The notes under the pieces: model-generated
What the model saw: the letters and a program-made list of their open reading frames with translations, nothing else
Database searches by the model: none
Told to the model about the DNA's origin: nothing
Shown: positions 1 to 6,459 of the stretch, piece after piece
Numbering within the stretch: position 1 is the first letter of the stretch
Layout of the letters: each line of letters starts with the position of its first letter
Made by a program: the position numbers and the translations under genes
Assembly (NCBI RefSeq): GCF_000375485.1
Contig: NZ_AQXE01000001.1
Location: forward strand, 303,968 to 322,768
DNA length: 18,801 bases
Reading direction: 5' to 3'
From: Desulfovibrio oxyclinae DSM 11498
GTDB taxonomy: Bacteria; Desulfobacterota; Desulfovibrionia; Desulfovibrionales; Desulfovibrionaceae

Positions 1-14
1 TTTTGGGGGGATGC

Positions 15-881
15 TCAATCCTTGAGCTGGTCCAGAAGATATTGGCCGTAGCCGGTCTTGGACAGCTCCTGACCGAGTTTTTCGAGCCGTTCGGCGTCGA
101 TGTAGCCCATTCGATAGGCGATTTCCTCAATGCTGGAAATGATGTGCCCCTGTCTGTCCTGCACCGCTTTCACGAAGCTGGATGCCTCGTGCAGGGAAGC
201 GTGCGTGCCCATGTCGAGCCATGCGAAGCCACGCCCCAGCGGGGTAACCTGCAACTCGCCGCGCTTGAGGTAGACGTTGTTGAGGTCGGTGATTTCCAAC
301 TCGCCACGCGCCGAGGGTTTGAGATTTTTGGCGATGTCAACGACATCGTTGTCGTAAAAGTACAGGCCGGTGACCGCGTGGCTGGAGCGAGGGTGTTCGG
401 GTTTTTCTTCAATGCTCACCGCGGTATTGTTCTTGTCGAATTCCACCACGCCGTACCGTCTGGGGTCCTTGACGCGATACGAGAAGACCACGCCGCCTTT
501 TTTCAGGGAGGCGCTCTCCTGAAGCAGGCGCGTGAGGCCGTCGCCGTAGTAGATGTTGTCGCCGAGGATCAGGCTGCACTGGTCGTTGCCGATGAAGTCT
601 TCGCCGAGAATGAACGCCTGCGCCAGTCCGTCCGGGCTGGGCTGGATCTTGTAGGACAGGTTGATGCCCACGCGGGAGCCGTCGCCGAGAAGGGACTGGA
701 ATCTCGGCAGGTCCTGCGGAGTGGATATGATAAGAATGTCTTTGATCCCCGCAAGCATGAGCGTCGAGAGGGGATAGTAGATCATGGGTTTATCGTAAAC
801 CGGCAGCAGTTGTTTGCTGACGGCGAGCGTAAGGGGATGCAGCCGGGTGCCGGAGCCTCCGGCCAGGATAATACCTTTCAT
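15..881 (-). CDS. rfbA: glucose-1-phosphate thymidylyltransferase (RmlA/RfbA)
   Basis: Predicted to join dTTP and glucose-1-phosphate into dTDP-glucose, the first step of dTDP-L-rhamnose and related sugar synthesis for LPS or other surface glycans; cytoplasmic. The 288-residue product has the family's usual length. It opens with [18 protein letters not shown], the nucleotide-binding signature of sugar nucleotidyltransferases (GGSGTRL at 8-14), followed by [25 protein letters not shown], the LGDNIYYG metal/nucleotide motif near 107-114 and the EEKP motif near 158. The ATG is preceded by GGAGG about 6 bases upstream. The gene diverges from the membrane-protein gene at 1010. Only 14 bases lie downstream in the window, so whether rfbB/C/D follow cannot be seen. 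Family assignment is firm; the choice between RmlA and a close paralog making another dTDP-sugar is inference. Confidence 0.95.
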   Translation of the reverse strand: MKGIILAGGSGTRLHPLTLAVSKQLLPVYDKPMIYYPLSTLMLAGIKDILIISTPQDLPRFQSLLGDGSRVGINLSYKIQPSPDGLAQAFILGEDFIGNDQCSLILGDNIYYGDGLTRLLQESASLKKGGVVFSYRVKDPRRYGVVEFDKNNTAVSIEEKPEHPRSSHAVTGLYFYDNDVVDIAKNLKPSARGELEITDLNNVYLKRGELQVTPLGRGFAWLDMGTHASLHEASSFVKAVQDRQGHIISSIEEIAYRMGYIDAERLEKLGQELSKTGYGQYLLDQLKD

Positions 882-927
882 TGCGCCTCCGGGCTTGGTT
901 TACTTGCTCGTCTGATTGCGATATCGC

Positions 928-955
928 TTGCAGCACGAGCCGGAGGGACTATAGC
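928..955 (+). promoter_or_regulatory. weak candidate sigma-70 promoter for the 1010 gene
   Basis: TTGCAG (928-933), 16 bases, then TATAGC (950-955). The -10 hexamer overlaps the -10 of the divergent rfbA candidate on the other strand, because the shared core is nearly symmetric. If both are real, the two promoters would compete for polymerase. Confidence 0.3.
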
Positions 956-977
956 GGCCTCGCCGTGCAGTTGGCAA
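948..977 (-). promoter_or_regulatory. candidate sigma-70 promoter for rfbA
   Basis: On the minus strand TTGCCA (977-972) is separated by 18 bases from TATAGT (953-948). Each hexamer matches the sigma-70 consensus at 5 of 6 positions. Transcription would start near 941, giving a leader of about 60 bases. This was found by eye and not scored. Confidence 0.5.
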
Positions 978-1009
978 GCCGCCTCCGGCCACACTAAAAC
1001 GAGGTGACG

Positions 1010-1756
1010 ATGAATTATCCATATTTCCATTTCACTGGCGGCCTGATTGCCGCCGTTTTGTTTCTCGTGCTCATGTTCTTTCTGCTCGTCGTGCTTCCGG
1101 TGGGATTCGTCACCGAAGCCTTTGGACGTCTGGGAATGACCACGGGGCAGGGCTTCCTGTTGCTGCTCGCCATTCTGGTGGGGCGGGCGGTCAACATCCC
1201 CGTCTATACCAGCGAAAAGCTCGTGATGGTACAGGGAAGCGGTGCGATGCGTTTCCGTTTCGATGGCATGGCCCGCCAGATCGAGTATGAAGAGCCTGTC
1301 AACGAGCTGAAAAAGCAGGTGTTCGCCGTCAACCTCGGCGGTTGTGTCTTCCCGGTGATTCTGAGCATCGGTTTTCTGCTTCGCTCGCGGCTGATCGACG
1401 TGCCGGATATGCCTGCATTGCCGGAAACCTTCATCTGGCTCGGGCTTACCACCGCCGCTGTGGCGGCCGTATGTTACGCGCTGACCAAGCCGGACGTCTT
1501 CACCGGCTTCCGGTTGCCGATCCTCGCGCCGCTGGTGGTGACGCTGGCGACCACCATGATTCTGGTGCCCGCACCGGTTTCCCCGTTGGCTGCGTATGTC
1601 GGCGGCTCGCTTGGGACGCTTCTGGGGGCCAACGTCATCCCGCTTCTTATTCCGTCAAAGCGACGCGAGTTGGCCTCGCCGCTGGTTTCCATTGGCGGTG
1701 CCGGAACCTTTGGCGGCGTCTTCGTGGCTGGTGTGGCCGGCGCTCTGCTGACCTAG
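1010..1756 (+). CDS. DUF1614-like integral membrane protein
   Basis: Product of 248 residues, mostly hydrophobic, with about seven predicted membrane segments. The first two are GGLIAAVLFLVLMFFLLVV and GFLLLLAILVGRAVNIPVY, followed by a soluble stretch (about 65-105) and a further helical half ending in GGAGTFGGVFVAGVAGALL. The GRAVNIPVY element after the second helix resembles DUF1614 proteins, whose function is unknown. I start at ATG 1010 rather than the in-frame GTG at 1004, because GAGGTG at 1001-1006 reads as the Shine-Dalgarno. The stop TAG (1754-1756) runs into the Shine-Dalgarno of the next gene, so translational coupling with the MogA/MoaB-like gene is likely. That pairing might hint at a link with molybdate or cofactor handling, but this is speculation. 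DUF1614 is assigned from memory. Confidence 0.75.
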   Translation: MNYPYFHFTGGLIAAVLFLVLMFFLLVVLPVGFVTEAFGRLGMTTGQGFLLLLAILVGRAVNIPVYTSEKLVMVQGSGAMRFRFDGMARQIEYEEPVNELKKQVFAVNLGGCVFPVILSIGFLLRSRLIDVPDMPALPETFIWLGLTTAAVAAVCYALTKPDVFTGFRLPILAPLVVTLATTMILVPAPVSPLAAYVGGSLGTLLGANVIPLLIPSKRRELASPLVSIGGAGTFGGVFVAGVAGALLT

Positions 1757-1761
1757 GAGGA
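1757..1761 (+). promoter_or_regulatory. ribosome binding site overlapping the upstream stop region
   Basis: The junction reads CCTAGGAGGATCGTT then ATG at 1767. The stop TAG at 1754-1756 supplies the first bases of a full TAGGAGG Shine-Dalgarno. This fixes the start of the MogA/MoaB-like gene and implies coupled translation of the two genes. Confidence 0.8.
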
Positions 1762-1766
1762 TCGTT

Positions 1767-2552
1767 ATGGAGAGGAACATCACGCTGGAACTGCGGCGCG
1801 ACCTGAAAACGGGGGAACGCCGCCTTGCCGGACATCGCGACGAAGTAGGCCTGCCTTTGGACGTGGCCGGCACGCTTCCCCTGCTTCGTGCAGGGGAGCG
1901 GCTTGATGTGGACGGCAAGCCGTTTTTCCGCGTGCTCGGCACGTTCTGGAGCGACGCCGGAAGCGCGGTCGCATCGAAGCGCATGGTACAGCTTGAATGT
2001 CTCATGGACGCTTCCGCAGGTGAGGCCGTTTCGGCGAACATCGTTTCCGAAGGCTTTTCGCTGGCGTGGATCACCCTGAGCGACAAGGGCTGCCAAGGTA
2101 AAAGGCGTGACGAGTCAGGGCCGCTCATTGCCGAAATGGTTGCGGAAAAAATGTCGATCAGCCATGCGCAGGGGTTTATTCTGCCGGATGAGGAAAGACA
2201 GCTTCGTCATCTGATCACGGACCTTGCATTGGGACAGGGGTTTGATATGATCATGACCACCGGTGGTACCGGTGTCGCTCCCCGCGATATCACGCCTGAG
2301 GCGACCTTGGCCGTGATCGAGAAGCGTCTACCGGGGTACGAGCGAGCCATGACGGCGGCGAGTTTGGCAAAAACGCCTCATGGAGCGGTTTCGCGAGCCG
2401 TGGCAGGAACGCTGGGCGGAGCGCTGGTGGTGAACATGCCCGGTAGTCCGAAGGCTGTCCGGGAGTGTCTTGAACCACTGTTGCCGACGCTTGCGCATAC
2501 GTTGGAAAAGCTCCATGGCGACCCTTCGGATTGTGCCGTACTGCGTTGCTGA
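1767..2552 (+). CDS. MogA/MoaB-like molybdopterin-binding protein with N-terminal extension
   Basis: The C-terminal part (about 98-255 of 261) is a MogA/MoaB fold: SLAWITLSDKG at its start, the MTTGGTGVAPRD nucleotide/molybdopterin loop at 163-173, LPGYERAM near 188-195 and VVNMPGSPKAV at 221-231. Members adenylate molybdopterin before molybdenum insertion. The first 95 or so residues are an extra N-terminal domain that single-domain MogA/MoaB proteins (about 170-190 residues) lack; I do not recognise it and see no clear MOSC signature. The start follows a strong GGAGG, and the gene is coupled to the membrane-protein gene upstream. A molybdenum or tungsten enzyme user is consistent with a sulfate reducer rich in formate dehydrogenases. 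MogA versus MoaB activity cannot be decided here. Confidence 0.85.
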   Translation: MERNITLELRRDLKTGERRLAGHRDEVGLPLDVAGTLPLLRAGERLDVDGKPFFRVLGTFWSDAGSAVASKRMVQLECLMDASAGEAVSANIVSEGFSLAWITLSDKGCQGKRRDESGPLIAEMVAEKMSISHAQGFILPDEERQLRHLITDLALGQGFDMIMTTGGTGVAPRDITPEATLAVIEKRLPGYERAMTAASLAKTPHGAVSRAVAGTLGGALVVNMPGSPKAVRECLEPLLPTLAHTLEKLHGDPSDCAVLRC

Positions 2553-2586
2553 TCAGGCCTTTATCCCTTGCGGTTGCAGCCGCAAC

Positions 2587-2614
2587 TTGATAGGTAGGGC
2601 GAGTTGCTTAGAAC
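2587..2614 (+). promoter_or_regulatory. weak candidate promoter for the tolC-like operon
   Basis: TTGATA (2587-2592), 16 bases, TAGAAC (2609-2614), in the 105-base gap between the MogA/MoaB-like and TolC-like genes. A short inverted repeat (TTGCGG 2568-2573 / CCGCAA 2580-2585) lies just upstream but has no T-tract, so I do not call it a terminator. Confidence 0.25.
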
Positions 2615-2657
2615 GAACAACGCGTAAAAGACATATAGACCACGAGGCTGCCCACCC

Positions 2658-4007
2658 ATGACCAAACGTTTCACAGTTTTTTCCCTTTGCCTTTTCATGC
2701 TGCTTTCGGCTGTTACGGTTCAGGCTCAAACATCGGCCAAGGCCGACCCTGCCGTGAATGGGGCATACACCCTTGAGCGGTGCGTACAGCGAGCCCTTGA
2801 GGCGAACCCGACCATTCTGGCCGCCAAGTCGCAGATACAGGGTGCGGATTACGGCACCAAGTCCGCCCGTGGTGATTTCCTGCCTTCCGTGACCGCAGGA
2901 TACGACTACAAGACGTACAATCGCGAGCAGAGCGGCGGTATCACGGCCGAGCACGGCAAGTCTTCCTATACCGGCAGCATCGTGGTGACCCAGCCCATCT
3001 TCAAGGGCTTCTCCCTGCTGAACAACTACCAGAAGCAGAAGCTGACCAAGAAACGTCAGGAAGCCAACCTCAACAACGTCGAGCTGGTGGTCATTCAGGA
3101 TGTGCAGACCAACTTTCTCGCGCTGCTCAAAGCCCGCATGGACGTCAAGAGTGCCGAAGACTCCGTGGAGCGGCTGCGTTCCCAGCTCAAGGTGAACACC
3201 GCGTTTTACGACGTGGGGCTCAAGCCGCGCGTGGACGTGCTGCAGGCCGAGGTGGAACTCGCTACGGCCGAACAGGATCTGCTCAAGGCCCGCAATGCGG
3301 TCTCGACGCAGACCGCCAAGCTCAACAGCCTGCTGAACCTGCCGCTGACAGCCGACATCAATTACGTTGGGGATCTCCAATACGACCCTTTCAACCTGAC
3401 GCTGCGCCAGTGCCTTGACCGCGCCTATGAATTCCGCCCGGACCTCAAGATCGGCGAAAAGGCAGTGGAGATCGCAGCCAAGGATGCGGGCATTGCTTCC
3501 TCAAGCTTCATGCCTTCGGTGGACGGCACTGTGACCTACACGAAAAACAGCGACGAGCCCGGGCTTCAGGACGAAGGATATTTCACTCACGAGAGCAGCG
3601 AGACACTGACCGCTGGTGTCAGTGCCACGTGGACCGTGTGGCAGTGGGGTGCCGATTATTACGACTACAAGCGGACCGACGAAGTCGTGACTCAGCTTGA
3701 GGCCGAATTGGAAGATACCCGACTCAATGCCGGGTTCGAGGTCAAGCAGGCTCTTCTGAGTATCAGGGAGGCTTCCGACCGCATCGGCGTTGCACGAAAG
3801 TCCGTGGAATCCGCCAAGGAATCCTACCGCATGGCCCTTGCCCGCTATCAGGCGCAGGTCGGCACCAACAACGACGTGCTCGACGCTCAGTCCCGTGTGA
3901 CCAGCAGTGAGGCCCAGCTCATCGAAGCGCTTGCGGACTACAACACCGCAGTGGCCAACCTGTACGTCGCCATGGGCGAAAAGAACCCCTCTCTGGAGGT
4001 CGAATAA
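2658..4007 (+). CDS. TolC-family outer-membrane efflux protein
   Basis: Product of 449 residues with a clear Sec signal peptide (TKR, then FTVFSLCLFMLLSAVTVQA, cleavage near residue 24). YTLERCVQRALEANPTI follows, the usual start of a mature TolC/OEP protein. Two related halves are visible (about 37-230 and 245-440). Each starts with a Leu-x-x-Cys-x-x-Arg-Ala motif (LERCVQRALE, LRQCLDRAYE) and continues as long amphipathic helices rich in Ala, Gln and Lys, with a beta-barrel insert. The protein would form a trimeric outer-membrane channel-tunnel for a type I secretion system or RND/MFP pump. No ABC, RND or adaptor gene is in the window, so its partner is unknown. GAGG at 2644-2647 is the probable ribosome binding site. 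The zinc-ribbon gene starts 2 bases after the stop. Confidence 0.93.
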   Translation: MTKRFTVFSLCLFMLLSAVTVQAQTSAKADPAVNGAYTLERCVQRALEANPTILAAKSQIQGADYGTKSARGDFLPSVTAGYDYKTYNREQSGGITAEHGKSSYTGSIVVTQPIFKGFSLLNNYQKQKLTKKRQEANLNNVELVVIQDVQTNFLALLKARMDVKSAEDSVERLRSQLKVNTAFYDVGLKPRVDVLQAEVELATAEQDLLKARNAVSTQTAKLNSLLNLPLTADINYVGDLQYDPFNLTLRQCLDRAYEFRPDLKIGEKAVEIAAKDAGIASSSFMPSVDGTVTYTKNSDEPGLQDEGYFTHESSETLTAGVSATWTVWQWGADYYDYKRTDEVVTQLEAELEDTRLNAGFEVKQALLSIREASDRIGVARKSVESAKESYRMALARYQAQVGTNNDVLDAQSRVTSSEAQLIEALADYNTAVANLYVAMGEKNPSLEVE

Positions 4008-4009
4008 CA

Positions 4010-4219
4010 GTGGCATTTTTTCGCAGAACCAGAGTCAGCAACAACAGCACTGTCCCGTGCCCGGACTGTTCGGGTGATATGCGGGTGGCGCGCAGTTGTC
4101 ACGAGGTCTGGTACGAATGCCAGGACTGCGGAAGCAGGCACGAGATTCCCGAAGTGGTCTCGCAGCTGGATGACGACTTTGACGAGGATGTGGCCTTTGT
4201 CCCATTGGACCGAATGTGA
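4010..4219 (+). CDS. small zinc-ribbon protein, 69 residues
   Basis: Starts at GTG 4010, only 2 bases after the tolC-like stop, with GGAGG at 3995-3999 as the probable Shine-Dalgarno. Two CxxC pairs (Cys17/Cys20 and Cys37/Cys40, spaced by 16 residues) form a classical zinc ribbon, with an extra Cys30. The N-terminus is basic (FFRRTR) and the C-terminal third is acidic (QLDDDFDEDVAF). No signal peptide, so it is cytoplasmic. Possible roles include a small nucleic-acid- or protein-binding adaptor, but no function can be assigned. Its end overlaps the probable start of the transglycosylase gene, which suggests one transcript for tolC-like, zinc-ribbon and mltB-like genes. Confidence 0.75.
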   Translation: MAFFRRTRVSNNSTVPCPDCSGDMRVARSCHEVWYECQDCGSRHEIPEVVSQLDDDFDEDVAFVPLDRM

Positions 4220-5183
4220 ATCCGTATCATCGCGCTTGAGCGCATATTGCAAAGCCGCCTTTCTGGCGGCTTTGCTCATAATGGTCGGCCCGGCGGCATA
4301 TGCGACCGCTGAAGCAGGAGAGTCCGAATCCCGATCAATGGCGGCCACGGGAATCTGGGCGCCTCTGGCCGAAAGACTCGTGGACGACGGTATTGATCAC
4401 GCCTACGTCGTTTCCCTCTTTTCCCGGTCAGGGCTGGAGTTTGATCCCGATCATATGGCCCACAAAATGCGAAGCCTGCTTTCCATCAAACAGGCGGCCC
4501 GGGGTGCTGCGCCTGCTCGCGAGCCCGAGGTCATGGACCGCTACCTGAATCCCATACTCATTGCTGGCGCGTATGCCTACCTTCGTGAGAACCGTGAAGC
4601 GCTTGATTCTGCTCGCCAACGCTACGGAGTGGAGGGCGATTATCTCGTTGCGCTGCTGCTGGTGGAGACTCGTCTTGGCACCAATACGGGAAAGCACAAG
4701 GCGATGCCGGTATTGGCCAGCATGGCGCTTGCAGGGGACTTCTCCCTGATATCGGATAAAGTGGATACGGCCGGGCTGGATGAAGAGATGAAGCAGTGGC
4801 TCGTGGCGCGCACCAAAACCAAGGGTGACTGGGCCTACCAGGAACTCGTGGCGCTCATCGAATATGCCAGAGGCGCGCGTCAGGATCCCTTGACGGTTCC
4901 GGGGTCAATCTATGGAGCCATCGGCATCTGCCAGTTCATGCCGAGCACGGCCAGACACTATGGTGTAGACGGTGACGGTGACGGCCGTGTGAATCTTTTC
5001 GAACGGGCCGATGCCTTGCACAGCATGGCAAATTTTCTGAAAGAGCACGGATGGAAAAAGGACATGGACACCGAACGGCGTCTTAAAGTCCTGTATCGTT
5101 ACAATCATTCGGAAAGCTATGCCCTGACCGTGGATGCGGTGGCGCAAAAGCTCCGTGGAGCGAGAGAGCTGTTCGGGGGCTAG
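4188..5183 (+). CDS. MltB-like lytic murein transglycosylase (GH103/SLT_2)
   Basis: Predicted periplasmic enzyme cutting the MurNAc-GlcNAc bond of peptidoglycan to leave 1,6-anhydro ends. The catalytic Glu lies in LLLVETRLGTNTG (Glu160 counted from the chosen start), matching the VETRWG motif of MltB. GSIYGAIGICQFMPSTARHYGVDGDGDGRVNLFERADALHSMANFLKEHGW follows closely in sense the MltB block with its Q-F-M-P-S substrate motif and Asp-rich, EF-hand-like loop. An N-terminal signal segment (KAAFLAALLIMVGPAAYA) is present without an obvious lipobox, so a soluble periplasmic form is likely. The start is uncertain: ATG 4188 overlaps the zinc-ribbon gene by 32 bases, while TTG 4236 is the alternative; ATG 4281 would remove the signal peptide. 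The stop TAG shares CTAG with the convergent glycosyltransferase stop. Confidence 0.88.
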   Translation: MWPLSHWTECESVSSRLSAYCKAAFLAALLIMVGPAAYATAEAGESESRSMAATGIWAPLAERLVDDGIDHAYVVSLFSRSGLEFDPDHMAHKMRSLLSIKQAARGAAPAREPEVMDRYLNPILIAGAYAYLRENREALDSARQRYGVEGDYLVALLLVETRLGTNTGKHKAMPVLASMALAGDFSLISDKVDTAGLDEEMKQWLVARTKTKGDWAYQELVALIEYARGARQDPLTVPGSIYGAIGICQFMPSTARHYGVDGDGDGRVNLFERADALHSMANFLKEHGWKKDMDTERRLKVLYRYNHSESYALTVDAVAQKLRGARELFGG

Positions 5184-6283
5184 CGAGCCGTCAGATCCTG
5201 ATAGACCGTTTCCGTACGGCGCAGGAACTCCCTGTCCGAAAGCTGCGAAATGGTGCGCTGTTGCGCATCCAACAAATGTGCCCGAAGCTCGCCACGCGTG
5301 GCCTTTTCGATGAGCACGGACAATTCGCGCACGTCGCCGGGGCGGAACAGGCCGTCCGGCTGAACCAGATCGGGCATGACTCCCACGGAACTGGACACGA
5401 GCGGAACGCCGCAGGACATGATCTCCAGTGCCGAGCGCGCGATGGCTTCAGACCAGAGGGATGCGCAAACGCCCAGATCAAGCGCGGAAATGCAGGCGGC
5501 GATGTCTTCGCGCCAGCCGCTGATGGCGGCATGGGACTCCAGTCCTTCCTGCTTCAGCCACGAACGAACTTCATCCGTCGATGTGGCGGAATCGCCGCCG
5601 ATGAGGAAGAGCTTGAGGTCTTCACGTCCGTTTTCGCGCAGGCGGGATATGGCCTTGATGAGATCACGCTGGCCTTTGACGTGATCAAAGCGGCCAAGCA
5701 TTCCCACCACCGTGTCATCCGCAGAAAAACCGAATTCCTGTCGGACGCTGCTGCGTCCTTCCGGGTTGCGGGCGAAACGCTCCCTGTCCACGCCACCCTG
5801 TATGAGCCAGAGCTGTTTTTCTGGCGTACGCATGCGTTCCAGAAAGTGCGTGGCCATGCGTTTGTTCGTGACGATGACGGAGTCGGCCACTGCGGCGTGC
5901 AGCCAGCGGTTGACGGGATCGTTCTTGGGCAGGCGTTGGTCGCCGCGGGTGCGAACCAGCCTGAATCCGAACCCGGCCTTGCGCAGTGCTCCCCAAATGA
6001 AAAAGCCTTCGCCCCTGTGGCAGTTGACCACATCCGGGCGATGGTGGCGCAGGAGCGAGATGATCTCCGCAATGGTGGAAGCAAGCCGGACCGGGTTGGT
6101 GGTGTTCAGGTCCAGCGCCTTGACCTGCAGCCCCAGTTCGAGAGCCTTGCGCTCTGCCGGGGTTCCCGGCTGAACCACGACAACAACTTCGTGACCGGCT
6201 TGGGCCAGCAGTCTGGACAGTTCCACGGCGTACCATGCAGTGGCGTTGTACCAGCGGACGTTGATTACTTGAAATATTTTCAT
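5180..6283 (-). CDS. GT4-type (GT-B fold) glycosyltransferase
   Basis: Product of 367 residues from ATG 6283. It shows a two-domain GT-B layout: MKIFQVINVRWYNATAWYAVELSRLLAQAGHEV at the start, with the nucleotide-sugar-binding half from about residue 185 (VVGMLGRFDHVKGQRDLI, then LKLFLIGG). The E-x7-E signature of retaining GT4 enzymes is in SEAIARSALEIMSCGVPLV. It probably adds a sugar to LPS or another surface glycan using a nucleotide sugar, at the cytoplasmic face. The start is set by family length and the MKIFQV opening; there is no good Shine-Dalgarno, and the reading frame stays open 53 codons upstream with Cys/Pro-rich, unlike sequence. No signal peptide. Acceptor and donor sugar cannot be told. 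It is the only glycosyltransferase in the window. Confidence 0.9.
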   Translation of the reverse strand: MKIFQVINVRWYNATAWYAVELSRLLAQAGHEVVVVVQPGTPAERKALELGLQVKALDLNTTNPVRLASTIAEIISLLRHHRPDVVNCHRGEGFFIWGALRKAGFGFRLVRTRGDQRLPKNDPVNRWLHAAVADSVIVTNKRMATHFLERMRTPEKQLWLIQGGVDRERFARNPEGRSSVRQEFGFSADDTVVGMLGRFDHVKGQRDLIKAISRLRENGREDLKLFLIGGDSATSTDEVRSWLKQEGLESHAAISGWREDIAACISALDLGVCASLWSEAIARSALEIMSCGVPLVSSSVGVMPDLVQPDGLFRPGDVRELSVLIEKATRGELRAHLLDAQQRTISQLSDREFLRRTETVYQDLTAR

Positions 6284-6394
6284 ATCTGTACTTGGGGGAG
6301 CAGGAACTTCGGGGCAGAATGACAGGAGCGCCGGTACTTGGCAAGGGTATGGACATAAAAAGGTTGGAATTTTATTTGCATATGTGTACTTGGG
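6281..6394. repeat. three spaced copies of GTACTTGG in a divergent intergenic region
   Basis: GTACTTGG occurs on the plus strand at 6288-6295, 6334-6341 and 6386-6393, spaced 46 and 52 bases. The outer two extend to a 16-base match with one difference: CATATCTGTACTTGGG at 6281-6296 and CATATGTGTACTTGGG at 6379-6394. All lie between the glycosyltransferase (minus) and the zinc-knuckle gene (plus). The spacing is near five helical turns, which would suit binding sites for one regulator, but a local duplication is equally possible. Confidence 0.5.
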
Positions 6395-6459
6395 CATAAA
6401 CTGCGGTAAAAGATGCCAACCGAAGTAAAGCCAGCCGATCAAGAGAACCCGGGAGAAAC

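Noticed and set aside
3..1007. Plus-strand open frame (334 codons) opposite rfbA
   Set aside because: rfbA on the minus strand is certain; this frame is antisense and lacks motifs.
2568..2585. Inverted repeat TTGCGG/CCGCAA as a terminator
   Set aside because: Only 6 pairs with a 6-base loop, and no T-tract on either strand.
6284..6442. 53-codon N-terminal extension of the glycosyltransferase
   Set aside because: The extension is Cys/Pro-rich and unlike the family, whose members start at MKIF-type strands. It also crosses the regulatory-looking repeats.
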